From positions 62,001 to 126,000 of the forward strand of contig NZ_PXNQ02000004.1 of the NCBI RefSeq assembly GCF_003007735.2: DNA of 64,000 bases. Direction: 5' to 3'. The stretch comes from Paracoccus methylarcula. Lineage in GTDB: Bacteria > Pseudomonadota > Alphaproteobacteria > Rhodobacterales > Rhodobacteraceae. The notes under the pieces were generated by a model that saw nothing but the letters and a program-made list of their open reading frames with translations, made no database searches and had not been told where the DNA came from. Below, piece by piece: positions 7,729 through 16,904 of this stretch (position 1 is its first letter; each line of letters opens with the position of its first letter). Position numbers and translations under genes: made by a program.

Positions 7729-9000
7729 CTATGCGCCGCCAATGGCAAAATTCCCGCCCGGAGCCATCCCATCCGGCAATAGCCCTCCGCCAAGCTGGAT
7801 ATAACCTCCGGCATCGGCGAAATACAGGAAAACCGCTAGCGCCACCAGAGCGGCGATGATGGCGGCGGCGATTTTCCAGATCGACCAGGGGCGTTCACCC
7901 TGCACCCGGCCCGACTGCCCGTTGACAAGGAACCGATAGCTTTTGCCGTTATACTTGTAGGCTGCGGCCCAGATCGGCAAAAGAACATGCTTGAAACTTT
8001 CGCCGCTGTAGTCGGTCTGGATCTGCGTCACCCGCTGCTCGTCCCCGCCGATGTCGTGGCGGGCGTCGTTCAGGATCACCCCGGCCATTTCCTGCCGCGC
8101 GATCCGGTGACCGTCGGCAAGCGGGACGGTGTATCCCTGGGCTCCGAATCCGGCGAGATAGTCGGGGCGATACGGCACCAGATGCGACAGGTCCCAAGGT
8201 GCCAGCCCATCCGAGAACTGCCGCGGCAGAGAGGCAGAGGCCAGCACCAGCACATCGTTGAAATCGCGGGAGACCCGGCCCGACACGTGACGCCAGCGGA
8301 TACGCCTGACCTGCCTGGCAACGCGCTGACGGCGGCCATTCACCTCTTGCGTGACATATACGGTCTCGTAATAGGCATCGCCTCGCTGCCCGGAATAGGC
8401 CGAGCGGGTGCGGGCGTCAAAGGTCCAGAAGGGCGAATAGACGCCGCTCATCCGCCGCCCCCGCCGCGCATAGGACAGCAGACCGGAGGGCGCGAACCAA
8501 AGGCGCCCCAGCCAGTCCTCCATCGCCTTGCGGGCCTGTTCCTCGGTCAGCTTGAATGGCAGCACGCCCTGTGGCTTGATATGGCGGGTGGTGCCGGTAT
8601 CGATGACGACAGGGGTGGCGCAGAATGGGCAGGCGCCGGCATGGCTGCCGCCGTCGAACTGCATCTGCGCGCCGCAATTGGGGCAGGAGGTGGTGCCAAT
8701 CTCTTCGGCGACATCCGAAGCTGCATCGAGCCGGAACCCCTTCTCCAACGGGATTTCGGTTAATTGCGGCGCCTTGTGCCCCGCATCCCATTGCAGGGCC
8801 TGCCTCGTCGGAGCAATTATCGGGATCGCGCTTCCGGTCCCGCCCTGATGCTGGTGGGCGGATGCGGGCGCCGGATTGTCAAGAATGTCCTGCCGATGGC
8901 CGCAATAGTCGCAGACCAGTTGCTGCTGGCCCGGCTGGAAGCGCAGGCTGGCACCGCATTGCTCGCAGGGATAGCGATGCTCGGTCGAGGATGTCGGCAT
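7729..9000 (-). CDS. zinc-ribbon membrane-anchored protein (YdjG-like)
   Basis: A 423-residue protein with two N-terminal zinc ribbons: CEQC...CDYC (Cys12, 15, 30, 33) and CPNC...CPFC (around residues 105-130). A long middle domain of beta-rich, tyrosine-rich sequence follows, and a single membrane segment lies near the C-terminus (IWKIAAAIIAALVALAVFLY, about 373-392). Proteins of this kind are often mislabelled as replication factor Y or helicase; no helicase motif is present. The start is 6 bases from the end of the SPFH gene, so the two are co-translated. The pair recalls Bacillus YdjG-YdjI, which hold PspA at the membrane; a similar role here is inferred. Confidence 0.75.
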   Translation of the reverse strand: MPTSSTEHRYPCEQCGASLRFQPGQQQLVCDYCGHRQDILDNPAPASAHQHQGGTGSAIPIIAPTRQALQWDAGHKAPQLTEIPLEKGFRLDAASDVAEEIGTTSCPNCGAQMQFDGGSHAGACPFCATPVVIDTGTTRHIKPQGVLPFKLTEEQARKAMEDWLGRLWFAPSGLLSYARRGRRMSGVYSPFWTFDARTRSAYSGQRGDAYYETVYVTQEVNGRRQRVARQVRRIRWRHVSGRVSRDFNDVLVLASASLPRQFSDGLAPWDLSHLVPYRPDYLAGFGAQGYTVPLADGHRIARQEMAGVILNDARHDIGGDEQRVTQIQTDYSGESFKHVLLPIWAAAYKYNGKSYRFLVNGQSGRVQGERPWSIWKIAAAIIAALVALAVFLYFADAGGYIQLGGGLLPDGMAPGGNFAIGGA

Positions 9001-9006
9001 GGGCGG

Positions 9007-10140
9007 TCAGCGCGGCAGGGGTGGAGGCAGCGTGGTGAACAATTGCGCGAGTTCCGGGATGTCTTCGGCCTTCAGCCAGCCATCCTGTCCCTGTGTCCAG
9101 ACCAGCGTTTCGCGGGTAAAGCTGCCATCCGTGATCATGCGCCCCAGATGGCCGCGCCCGAACGGCCCCTGCGCCTCGCCATCGATCGCTACATGCCAGA
9201 CGGTTTCGGCCTGGCGGCCGGGCAGCGGGGGCGGAGTGGCCGCGGCGGAAGAAGGCGCGGGATGGGGCACCTGCCCGGCATGCGGCGCTTGCCCCCAGGG
9301 GCCTGCCATGCCCATCCCCATGGCGGCGCCCATCGCCGCCCCCATGCCCGCCCCGGCGCCTCCCGGATTGGTGCTGGCATTCATCATCGCCTCGCTGGCG
9401 GCATATTGGCCAAAGCGGTCCAGATCGCCGATGATTCCCATCGAGGTCCGCTTGTCCAGCATCTTCTCGACCTCTTGGGGCAAGCTGATATTCTCGATGT
9501 AGAATTCCGGGATGCTCAGCCCATAGGCCGCGATCACCGGCCCGATCGCCTTGGCCACCATCTTGCCCAGATCGCCGGTATTCGCGGCCATATCAAGCAC
9601 CGGGAGCCCCGACCCGGCGATCATGCGCGAGAATTCCTGCACGATCACGTTGCGGATCTGGAAGGTGATTTCATCACTGGTGAATTCGCCATCCGTGCCA
9701 ACGATTTCCGACATGAAAAGCGCCGGATCCGAGACGCGCATCGAATAGGTGCCGAAGGCGCGCAGGCGGATCGGGCCGAATTCAGGGTCGCGGGCGATGA
9801 TCGGGTTCTTGGTGCCCCATTTGAGATTGTTGAAGCGGGTGGTGTTGACGAAGTAGATTTCCGATTTGAACGGGCTGCGGAAGCCGTGATCCCAATGCTG
9901 CAGCCGGGTCATGATCGGCAGGTTGTTGGTCTCCAGCATGTAGAGACCGGGCTTGAACACATCGGCCAATTGCCCTTCATGGATGAAGACGGCCGCCTGT
10001 CCTTCGCGCACGGTCAGCTTGGCGCCGTATTTGATCGCACGCCCGACCGTGTCGAAGCGCCAGACCATGGTGTCATGCGTGTCGTCGGTCCATTCGATGA
10101 TCTCGATGAACTCGCCGCCGAGAATGTCGAAGATGCTCAT
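9007..10140 (-). CDS. SPFH-domain protein with C-terminal GYF_2 domain (YdjI-like)
   Basis: A 377-residue protein. The chosen start (MSIFDILGGEFIEIIEW) follows a GGAGG site; a longer frame begins at 10185. Residues 1 to about 245 form an SPFH/band-7 domain of the type labelled virion core protein. A glycine/alanine/methionine-rich linker (about 250-315) leads to a GYF_2 domain (VWHVAIDGEAQGPFGRGHLG to the end), a peptide-binding or membrane-targeting module. SPFH proteins form large membrane-associated rings or scaffolds. It sits between the DUF2927 lipoprotein and the zinc-ribbon protein. Confidence 0.85.
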   Translation of the reverse strand: MSIFDILGGEFIEIIEWTDDTHDTMVWRFDTVGRAIKYGAKLTVREGQAAVFIHEGQLADVFKPGLYMLETNNLPIMTRLQHWDHGFRSPFKSEIYFVNTTRFNNLKWGTKNPIIARDPEFGPIRLRAFGTYSMRVSDPALFMSEIVGTDGEFTSDEITFQIRNVIVQEFSRMIAGSGLPVLDMAANTGDLGKMVAKAIGPVIAAYGLSIPEFYIENISLPQEVEKMLDKRTSMGIIGDLDRFGQYAASEAMMNASTNPGGAGAGMGAAMGAAMGMGMAGPWGQAPHAGQVPHPAPSSAAATPPPLPGRQAETVWHVAIDGEAQGPFGRGHLGRMITDGSFTRETLVWTQGQDGWLKAEDIPELAQLFTTLPPPLPR

Positions 10141-10257
10141 GCCGTCCTCCGTCAGAGACCGATAGCCCGGATCGTCCATGGCCATCCTTGCCCGACTTTT
10201 CGCACAGGATGGTAACGGGATCCATTCATTGCTGGCCGATCCGCCCGGCAGCCCGAC

Positions 10258-11298
10258 TCAGGGCAGCAATTCCCCGGCGATTTGCCGGACGATCGGCTCG
10301 GCCTCGGCCTCTGACATGCCGGGACGAAGGCGTGGGTCGTAAAGGATTTTCAACAGCAATTCGTCGTGCCGCGTCAGCAGGGCGAATTCCTCGTCGTCGT
10401 TGAAGATCGAGGGGCGCGCCTCGGGGCTGTCATTGGCAAGGCCCATGCCCTGCGCCATTTCTTCATGGATGCAGGACAGGCGCAGGAGCGGGGGCAGTTC
10501 GGCGCGGATCACCGCGACGGCATGGGCATAGCTGGTCGAAGCGCCCTCGGAATAGGCGAAGACGGTGCAATAGATATCGGGCGACAGATCACGCAATGCC
10601 GCGACGTCCCGGACAGGGATACCCGGCGCAAGGCCGGGGAGCCGCGCACCGATCTCCCGACGCTCCTCGTCGCTCAGCACCAGGATGGTGAAATTGCCGG
10701 TACCGTCAGTCAGGGCGACGTCATGCCCGGTGATCTCTCTCAGCCGGTTGGCAAAGGCGGCGACCTCGCTCCGTATTTCTCGCTTCAAGGCGGTGTTGGA
10801 TGACGGGCCGAACTCCAGATCGACATGAACCGGCTGTTGCCAGCGCCGCAACGGGGCGCTGGCGCCATCGGTATGATGCGTGCCATCGCTGCTGTATTCG
10901 TCGCGCAAGGCGATCCGGATGAAATTCCGTGCCAGTGTCTCGGCATCGATGGGCGCATCCATGGGAACCCGGTCGAGGCGCAGCCGATTACCGTCAAGCA
11001 GCTTCCGCTCGACTTCCGCGTAATAGTTCTGCTGCGTTTGGCTGATCGCGCTAACCTTGGTTGCTGCAACCCGATTAGCGGCTCGATTCCGCTCTGCCCG
11101 GGCCTCGCGAAGCTCCGCCTGGCTGGGGCCTTCGGATTCCGGAAGCTCAGGCTCGGTGACAGGGGGCGGGGCGATCCCGACCTCTTTTCCACCCTTGTCC
11201 GTGCAGCCGGCCAGTGCGAATGCAAGCATCAATGCCGGCATTGCCAGCGGATGGCACCGGGCATTGCGCAAAACCGAAGGGGACATCGTCAGCATCAC
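10258..11298 (-). CDS. DUF2927 lipoprotein
   Basis: A 346-residue protein with a lipoprotein-type signal: hydrophobic stretch ending in LAGC near residue 32. A charged, helical segment (about 50-90) precedes the DUF2927 domain, seen as ARNFIRIALRDEYS, LRRWQQPVHVDLEFG and a C-terminal SCIHEEMAQGMGLAND, whose HEE pair looks like a zinc-peptidase fragment, though activity is not established for the family. It overlaps the TelA gene by four bases (ATGA), so the two are translationally coupled and probably act together at the cell envelope. Confidence 0.82.
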   Translation of the reverse strand: MMLTMSPSVLRNARCHPLAMPALMLAFALAGCTDKGGKEVGIAPPPVTEPELPESEGPSQAELREARAERNRAANRVAATKVSAISQTQQNYYAEVERKLLDGNRLRLDRVPMDAPIDAETLARNFIRIALRDEYSSDGTHHTDGASAPLRRWQQPVHVDLEFGPSSNTALKREIRSEVAAFANRLREITGHDVALTDGTGNFTILVLSDEERREIGARLPGLAPGIPVRDVAALRDLSPDIYCTVFAYSEGASTSYAHAVAVIRAELPPLLRLSCIHEEMAQGMGLANDSPEARPSIFNDDEEFALLTRHDELLLKILYDPRLRPGMSEAEAEPIVRQIAGELLP

Positions 11299-12488
11299 GG
11301 TTCGACAGGCCGTCCGGCCGCTCCCTCCGGTTCGCCCGGGCGCTGTGCGCGGGCGGATGACAGCGCGTCGCGCAGCTCTGCCTCCATCTGGGTCAGTTCC
11401 TCTTCGGCGGCGGCCCGGCGGGCCCGGCCCTCGTCGGCGATCCGCAAGCTGTCCTCGATGGTCGAGATCAGTTCGGCATTTGCGGTGCGGACAGCCTCGA
11501 TATCGAACACGCCCCGCTCGGTCTGCGTGCGGATCTGGGCATTGGCCTGGCGAAGGTTTTCCGCATTGCCGGTCAGCAGGTCATTGGTCAGGTCGCTGGC
11601 CTCCCTGACCGCATTCGCGGCCTCGGCGCTACGCTGGATGGTGACGGCCTGCGCAAGCTGCGTCTCCCATAGCGGGACCGTGTTCACCAGGGTCGAGTTG
11701 ATCTTCGTCACCAGCGACTTGTCGTTCTCCTGCACCAGCCGGATCGAGGGCAGCGATTGCATCGTCACCTGCCGAGTCAGCTTGAGATCATGCACCCGGC
11801 GCTCCAGGTCGTCGCGCATGGTTTGCAGATCGCGCAGCTCCTGCGCCTCCATCACCTGATCGGATTCGGCGGTCTTGTCCAATGCGGCCCGCTTGGCGGG
11901 AATCACATCGTTATCGAGTTCGCGCAGCTTTTCCTCGCCCGCCGCGATATAAAGCGCCAATTCGTCATAGAAATTCAACGTGCGGTCATAGAGCAGATCC
12001 AGCGATTTGATATCCTTCAAAAGCTGCTGCTCGTGCCCTTCCAGATCCGTTGTCACGCGGTCGATCTGGGTCTGCACTTCTTCGTATCTGGCGGTGAATT
12101 TCGCGAAAGGTGCTGCGCGGCCCAGAAAACGCTCCCACCAACTGCGTTCGCGGCGCAGATCCAGCTCCGATGTCGAAAAGCCCCTGATCGAGGTGACGAT
12201 TTCGCGCAGGCTCTCGCCCGCGGGTCCGACATCCTTGTTCTTGACATCGGCCAGCATCTTCTGGCTGATTTCCTGTAGCTGGGTCTGCGCGCCCGCGCCG
12301 AAATGGATGATCGAGCCGGAATCGTCGAGATCGATCTCGGCCATGCGCTTGCGGATTTCCCCGCTCGTGGCGGGGTCGGCACTGGTCATCTCGACCTGAT
12401 CGCTGCTGGGTTCGGGCAGCACCACCGAGGTCACGTCTTCGATGTCCTTGGCAACAGCCTCGGCGCGGCGTTTCGTGTCTTCGGTCAT
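11295..12488 (-). CDS. TelA-like toxic anion resistance family protein
   Basis: A 397-residue cytoplasmic protein rich in long helices and coiled coil (heptad patterns across roughly 120-390). The chosen ATG follows AAGGGA; the open frame extends 48 codons further upstream without support. It matches the TelA/KlaA family by its IHFGAGAQTQLQEIS motif, the SWWERFLGRAAPFAKF motif and the long KSLDLLYDRTLNFYDELALYI helix. TelA was named for tellurite resistance on IncP plasmids, but chromosomal members are usually tied to membrane or antibiotic stress. It is the first gene of the cluster with DUF2927, SPFH and zinc-ribbon proteins. Confidence 0.88.
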   Translation of the reverse strand: MTEDTKRRAEAVAKDIEDVTSVVLPEPSSDQVEMTSADPATSGEIRKRMAEIDLDDSGSIIHFGAGAQTQLQEISQKMLADVKNKDVGPAGESLREIVTSIRGFSTSELDLRRERSWWERFLGRAAPFAKFTARYEEVQTQIDRVTTDLEGHEQQLLKDIKSLDLLYDRTLNFYDELALYIAAGEEKLRELDNDVIPAKRAALDKTAESDQVMEAQELRDLQTMRDDLERRVHDLKLTRQVTMQSLPSIRLVQENDKSLVTKINSTLVNTVPLWETQLAQAVTIQRSAEAANAVREASDLTNDLLTGNAENLRQANAQIRTQTERGVFDIEAVRTANAELISTIEDSLRIADEGRARRAAAEEELTQMEAELRDALSSARAQRPGEPEGAAGRPVEP

Positions 12489-12573
12489 GACAACTTCCCT
12501 TTTGACTTTGACGACCGCCCCGGCCGTTTTGCGCTGCAGCATAAGGTGATTCGGCAGGCTTTCAACAACTAGA

Positions 12574-12617
12574 GGGGGCGAAAATTTCGCCCCCCTTGCA
12601 GACGGGCAACGCCCGTC
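12574..12617 (-). terminator. two hairpins downstream of the FadB-like gene
   Basis: GGGGGCGAAA and TTTCGCCCCC (12574-12594) and GACGGGC-AAC-GCCCGTC (12601-12617) form two strong stems in the gap between the end of the FadB-like gene and the TelA start. No long T-run follows on the minus strand, so they may be a terminator of the beta-oxidation transcript or an mRNA 3' stabiliser. Confidence 0.5.
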
Positions 12618-12647
12618 ACCTTCCTGCTGCATCGAATTGATGCGATA

Positions 12648-14834
12648 TTAGGCAGCCTTTGCCTGCGGTCCGAACCGGCCATAGAAGCTGTCGCCCTTGC
12701 CCGCCATGTCGCGTAGCAGATCCGGTGCCTCGAAACGGGCGCCGTGACGGTCGGTCAAGCCCTCGCAGATCTCGACTGCGCGCGCCGCGCCCAGCATGTC
12801 CAGCCAGCCGAATGGACCGCCCGACCAAGGCGCAAAGCCCCAGCCCAGGATGGCGCCGACATCGCCTTCGCGAATGTCTTCCAGCACGCCTTCCCCAAGC
12901 GCCCGAACGGCTTCGAGGGTCTGGGCGAACATCAGGCGGTGCTGAACCTCGGTCAGTTCCGGCTGCTCATCCGCCTGAGGATATTTCGCCTCCAGCCCGT
13001 CCCAAAGCTCCTGCCGCTTGCCCTTTTCGTCATAGGCATAGAAGCCGGCATTTGCCTTGCGCCCAAGGCGGCCCTCATCGGCCATCCAGAACAGCACCTC
13101 GTCAACCGTGCCATCGGGATAGGCATCGCCCATCGCGGCCTTGGTCGCCTTGGCGATCTTGACGCCCAGATCGATAGAGGTCTCATCGACCAGTTGCAGC
13201 GGACCCAGGGGCATTCCCATCATCTTGGCCGCATTCTCGACCAGCACCGGGTTGACGCCCTCGGCCACCATCCGCACGCCCTCGTTGATATAGGGAATGA
13301 TGCAGCGATTGGCATAGAAGAAGCGGGCATCGTTCACCACGATCGGCGTCTTGCGGATCTGGCGCACGAAATCGAGCGCCTTGGCCACGGCACGGTCTCC
13401 GGTCTCGCGGCCCTTGATGATCTCGACCAGCAGCATCTTGTCCACGGGCGAGAAGAAATGGATGCCGATGAACTGATCGGGGCGGGCGCTTGCCTTTGCC
13501 AGATCGCTGATCGGCAGGGTCGAGGTGTTGGTGGCGAAGATCGCATCCTGCGGGATGACCGCCTCGGCTTTTTTCGTCACTTCGGCCTTGACGCCGGGAT
13601 CCTCGAACACCGCCTCGACCACCAGATCGCAGCCCTCAAGCGCGGCATAATCCGTGGTGGGCAGGATGCGGCCCAGAACCTCGGCCTTTTTCTCCTCGGT
13701 GGATTTCTTGCGGCTGATCGCCTTGTCCAGCAGACCCTCCGAATAGGATTTCCCCTTTTCGGCGGACTCTTGCTTGGCGTCGATCAGCACCACTTCGATT
13801 CCGGCCATGGCGCTGACATAGGCGATACCCGCACCCATCATTCCCGCACCGAGGATGCCGACCTTCCTGACCGTCTGGTCCGGGGCTTCGGGACGGTTTG
13901 CGCCCTTCTCCAATGCTTCCTTGTTGATGAACAGGCTGCGGATCATGGCGCTGGACGAAGGGTTCATCAGGACATGGGTGAACCAGCGGGCCTCGATCTT
14001 CAGGGCCTGGTCAAAGGGCACCAGCGCGCCTTCGTAAACCGCCGAGAGCAGGGCCTTGGCGGCAGGGTAAACCCCCATCGTCTTGCCATGCACCATCGCG
14101 CTTGCGCCGACAAAGGTCATGAAACCCGCCGGATGATAGGGCGCGCCGCCGGGCATCTTGTAGCCCTTCTGGTCCCAGGGCTTGACCAGATCGGCATCCT
14201 TGGCGTTCAGCACCCATTCACGCGCGGTGGCCAGAGGATCCTCGGCCACCTCGTCGATGATCCCGGCAGCCTTGGCCTTTTTCGGATCGTTAAGCTTGCC
14301 CTCGAGCAGGAAGGGCGCGGCCATCATCGCCCCAAGCTTGCGCGCCAGCCGCGTGGTGCCGCCCCCGCCGGGAAAGATACCGACCATGATCTCGGGCAGG
14401 CCGATCTTGGCCTTCGGGTTGTTGGCGGCAAAGATGCGATGCGTGGCCAGCGGCAATTCCAGCCCGATGCCAAGCGCCGTGCCGGGCAGGGCCGCCGCGA
14501 TGGGCTTGCCGCCTTTCAGCGTCTTGGGATCCATCCCGGCGCGCTCGATCTTGCGCAGCAGGTGATGCAGGGTCATGATCCCGTCGAACACGCCCTGCGC
14601 GCCGCCCTGGTCCTTCATTCCTGCAATGACATTCAGATCCATCCCGGCGGCGAAATCCTTCTTTCCGCTGGTGATGACGATGCCCTTCACCGCCTCGTCG
14701 GCAAGCGCCTCGTCGATCAGCTTGTCAAGCTCGGCCGCGCCCTCCAGCGACAGCACGTTCATGGACTTCTTCGGGACATCCCAGGTAATGACGGCAACGC
14801 CGTCCGAGTCTTTCTTGATCGTGAAATCGGTCAT
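12648..14834 (-). CDS. bifunctional enoyl-CoA hydratase / 3-hydroxyacyl-CoA dehydrogenase (FadB-like)
   Basis: A 728-residue fusion enzyme of fatty-acid beta-oxidation. Residues 1 to about 300 are an enoyl-CoA hydratase/isomerase (PGTALGIGLELPLATHR; LPEIMVGIFPGGGGTTRLAR, which carries the catalytic acidic residue). Residues about 325-500 are the NAD-binding 3-hydroxyacyl-CoA dehydrogenase (VGILGAGMMGAGIAYVSAMAG; the IGIHFFSPV motif with catalytic His), followed by the C-terminal dehydrogenase domains. It lies 14 bases downstream of the thiolase, the usual partner in a FadBA-type complex. The last gene of the block. Confidence 0.92.
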   Translation of the reverse strand: MTDFTIKKDSDGVAVITWDVPKKSMNVLSLEGAAELDKLIDEALADEAVKGIVITSGKKDFAAGMDLNVIAGMKDQGGAQGVFDGIMTLHHLLRKIERAGMDPKTLKGGKPIAAALPGTALGIGLELPLATHRIFAANNPKAKIGLPEIMVGIFPGGGGTTRLARKLGAMMAAPFLLEGKLNDPKKAKAAGIIDEVAEDPLATAREWVLNAKDADLVKPWDQKGYKMPGGAPYHPAGFMTFVGASAMVHGKTMGVYPAAKALLSAVYEGALVPFDQALKIEARWFTHVLMNPSSSAMIRSLFINKEALEKGANRPEAPDQTVRKVGILGAGMMGAGIAYVSAMAGIEVVLIDAKQESAEKGKSYSEGLLDKAISRKKSTEEKKAEVLGRILPTTDYAALEGCDLVVEAVFEDPGVKAEVTKKAEAVIPQDAIFATNTSTLPISDLAKASARPDQFIGIHFFSPVDKMLLVEIIKGRETGDRAVAKALDFVRQIRKTPIVVNDARFFYANRCIIPYINEGVRMVAEGVNPVLVENAAKMMGMPLGPLQLVDETSIDLGVKIAKATKAAMGDAYPDGTVDEVLFWMADEGRLGRKANAGFYAYDEKGKRQELWDGLEAKYPQADEQPELTEVQHRLMFAQTLEAVRALGEGVLEDIREGDVGAILGWGFAPWSGGPFGWLDMLGAARAVEICEGLTDRHGARFEAPDLLRDMAGKGDSFYGRFGPQAKAA

Positions 14835-14848
14835 CTGAATGCCCTCCC

Positions 14849-16059
14849 TTACACGCGCTCGATGATGGTGGCGGCACCCATGCCGGATGCGATGCAGAGC
14901 GTCGCGAGCCCGATCTGCTTGTCCTGCCGTTCCAACTCGTCCAGCAATGTGCCGATGATGATTGCGCCGGTCGCGCCAAGCGGGTGGCCCATGGCGATGG
15001 AACCGCCATTGACATTGACCTTGCCGGGATCGACCTGGAAGGCTTGGCAGAAGCGCAGCACGACCGCGGCGAAGGCCTCGTTCACCTCGAACAGGTCGAT
15101 ATCGCCGATCGACATGCCGTGATCCTTCAGGATCTTCTCGGTGACCGGTACCGGTCCGGTCAGCATGATCGTCGGATCGGTGCCGATCTTGGCGGTCGCG
15201 CGGATGCGTGCACGGGGTTTCAGACCATGCGCCTCGCCGAATTCCTTGCTGCCCAGCAGCACGGCCGCCGCCCCGTCCACGATGCCCGAGCTGTTCCCGG
15301 CATGGTGGATATGCTCGATATGCGACAGATGCGGATATTTCAGCATCGCCACCTTGTCGAAGCCGGGCATGGACTCGCCCATCTCCTTGAAGCTGGGCTT
15401 CAGCTTGGCCAGATCATCGGTGGTCGTGCCGGGGCGCATGTATTCGTCGCGCTCCAGGATGGTCAGCCCGTTCTGGTCGGTGACCGGCACGATGGACTTG
15501 GCGAAACGGTTCTCTTCCCATGCCTTGGCCGCCCGGCGCTGCGATTCGACGGCCAGCGCATCGGCCTCTTCACGGGTGAAGCCGTATTCCGTGGCGATGA
15601 TGTCGGCGCTGATCCCCTGCGGCACGAAATAGGTCCTGAGCGCAAGGCTGGGATCGACGGCGATCGCGGCGCCGTCGCTGCCCATGGCCACGCGCCCATC
15701 ATCTCGACACCGCCGGCGATATAGCCCTGGCCCGCACCTCCCCTGATCTGGTTCGCGGCGAGGTTCACGGCCTCCATTCCGCTGGCGCAGAAACGGTTGA
15801 TCGCGAGCCCGGGAATGGACTCATCGAGATCCGAGGCCAGCACCGCCGAGCGTGCAAGGCAACCGCCCTGTTCCTTGACCTGGGTGACATTCCCCCAGAT
15901 CACGTCCTCGACGGCATGGCCTTCCAGCCCGTTGCGCTCCTTGACGGCATTGAGCAGCCGCGCCGACAATGCCAGCGAGGTCACTTCGTGCAGGCTGCCA
16001 TCCGGGCGGCCCTTGCCCCGCGGCGTGCGCGCGGCGTCGTAGATATAGGCTTCAGACAT
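14849..16059 (-). pseudogene. acetyl-CoA C-acyltransferase (FadA-like thiolase), one-base frameshift
   Basis: Thiolase that cleaves 3-ketoacyl-CoA to acetyl-CoA. Two frames together give a full 403-residue enzyme: the first from 16059 (MSEAYIYDAARTPRG, with nucleophilic Cys in NRFCASGM at about 91), the second down to 14849 (AMGHPLGATGA histidine and LCIASGMGAATI cysteine). They meet just after GGVEMM: restoring one base in the CCC at 15695-15697 gives a continuous GGVEMMGRVAMGSDG. So the frame is broken by a single-base deletion. All catalytic residues remain, which favours a sequencing error over true decay. AGGAGG precedes the ATG; GST lies 21 bases upstream. Confidence 0.9.
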
Positions 16060-16080
16060 GCGTCCTCCTGTGGTGTTCGG

Positions 16081-16707
16081 TCAAGCCCGGTCCGAGGGGT
16101 TGCCGGGCATCAGGTCATAGGGATGTTTCCAGCCGGGCAGGGCGCTGATAGCGTCCAGCCATCGGTCGATATGCGGCCAGTCCTTGCGATCGAAACCGAA
16201 GGGCTCGGGATAGAACAGGTAGCCGCAGCAGGCGAAATCGGCGATGGTGGGGCTGCTGTCCGCCACCCAGTCCCGCCCTGCCAGGTGATCGTCCAGCACC
16301 TTGTAGGTGGCTTTCAGGCGTCCCTGCAGAAAGGCGATGGCTTCCTGCGGGCGCTTTTCCTCGGGCAGGAAATTCATCAGGAAGCGCGTCGCACCGGCCT
16401 GTCCCGACAGCTTGTGATTGTCGAACATCAGCCAACGCAGCGTCTCGTTGCGATCGGATCCGAGGAATTTCCCGGTCCGCTCGGCGATATGAAGCTGGAT
16501 CACCGCCGATTGCGTCAGGGTCAATTCGCCCTTGCGAAAGACCGGCACCTCGCCCATCTCGTTGATCTCCCGGAACCCGGGGCTGCGCGCCTCGCCGTTG
16601 AAGAAATCGACATAGACGGGCGACCAGTCGTAACCCGCCAGCTCCATGGTCAGCGCCGCCTTGTAGGCATTGCCGGATTCGCCAAAGCACCAGAGTTGGG
16701 CGGTCAT
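16081..16707 (-). CDS. glutathione S-transferase family protein
   Basis: A 208-residue cytoplasmic protein. The start MTAQLWCFGES is preceded by AGGAGGAAAG; the frame is open for 16 more codons upstream. The N-terminal thioredoxin-like domain includes the glutathione-binding GEVPVFRKGELTLTQSAVIQLHIAE segment (about 53-77), and the C-terminal helical domain follows from residue 85. It lies between the acyl-CoA dehydrogenase and the thiolase genes, in the same orientation, so it may handle an electrophilic product of the pathway; the substrate is unknown. Confidence 0.88.
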   Translation of the reverse strand: MTAQLWCFGESGNAYKAALTMELAGYDWSPVYVDFFNGEARSPGFREINEMGEVPVFRKGELTLTQSAVIQLHIAERTGKFLGSDRNETLRWLMFDNHKLSGQAGATRFLMNFLPEEKRPQEAIAFLQGRLKATYKVLDDHLAGRDWVADSSPTIADFACCGYLFYPEPFGFDRKDWPHIDRWLDAISALPGWKHPYDLMPGNPSDRA

Positions 16708-16724
16708 CTCTTTCCTCCTAGATG

Positions 16725-16745
16725 CCGGGGGCTTTGCGCCCCCGG
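16725..16745. other. GC-rich hairpin adjoining a repeat copy, upstream of the GST gene
   Basis: CCGGGGGC and GCCCCCGG form an 8-base-pair stem with a five-base loop, ending 18 bases before the GST start codon and 10 bases from the repeat copy at 16755. Hairpins of this kind accompany most copies of the repeat. It could lower read-through into, or translation of, the GST gene. Confidence 0.5.
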
Positions 16746-16754
16746 ACCCCCGCA

Positions 16755-16777
16755 AGGTATTTGCACAAAGAAGAAGG
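16755..16777 (+). repeat. T-rich intergenic repeat, copy 1
   Basis: AGGTATTTGCACAAAGAAGA plus AGG. One of seven related intergenic copies in the window; consensus on this strand RGATATTTGSRCAAAGAAGAAG. It forms a long inverted repeat with copy 2 at 16933-16955 and so bounds the structured element between them. Confidence 0.8.
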
Positions 16778-16793
16778 GGGCGTGTTAAGGTTA

Positions 16794-16904
16794 ATGCAAC
16801 GCTTTCATGTCAGAGTCCCCGGTGCGGTACAGGCTGAGGAGCCGATGACCGCCAAAGGAGAAGTCGTCCCGGTCTGTGGGCCGATAACGCCCGACCCGTC
16901 GTGA
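16794..16904 (+). CDS. possible 36-residue small ORF inside the structured element
   Basis: ATG at 16794 follows AAGG closely; a second in-frame ATG at 16845 has a better Shine-Dalgarno (GAGGAG, four bases away) and would give 19 residues (MTAKGEVVPVCGPITPDPS). The TGA stop falls in the GTGA loop of a predicted hairpin. No homologous family is recognised and no neighbouring plus-strand gene lies downstream, so it may be a leader peptide, a small protein, or chance. Confidence 0.25.
   Translation: MQRFHVRVPGAVQAEEPMTAKGEVVPVCGPITPDPS

Noticed and set aside
7729-9000. Helicase or PriA-like function for the zinc-ribbon protein
   Set aside because: No Walker A, DEAH or other helicase motif is present; only the zinc ribbons caused such names.
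9007-10140. Viral origin suggested by the virion core protein label of the SPFH/GYF family
   Set aside because: The label derives from old similarity naming; composition matches the chromosome and no phage gene is near.
12744-15122. Long plus-strand open frame of 792 codons opposite the FadB-like gene
   Set aside because: It is the reverse-strand shadow of a well-supported gene; its translation has no recognisable domain and is His/Gly/Arg-rich, as expected from GC-rich antisense frames.
16815-16860. Resemblance of GGTGC...GGCTGAG to a TPP riboswitch
   Set aside because: The CTGATC and GCGTAGGGA parts of the TPP element are absent, and there is no thiamine gene nearby.
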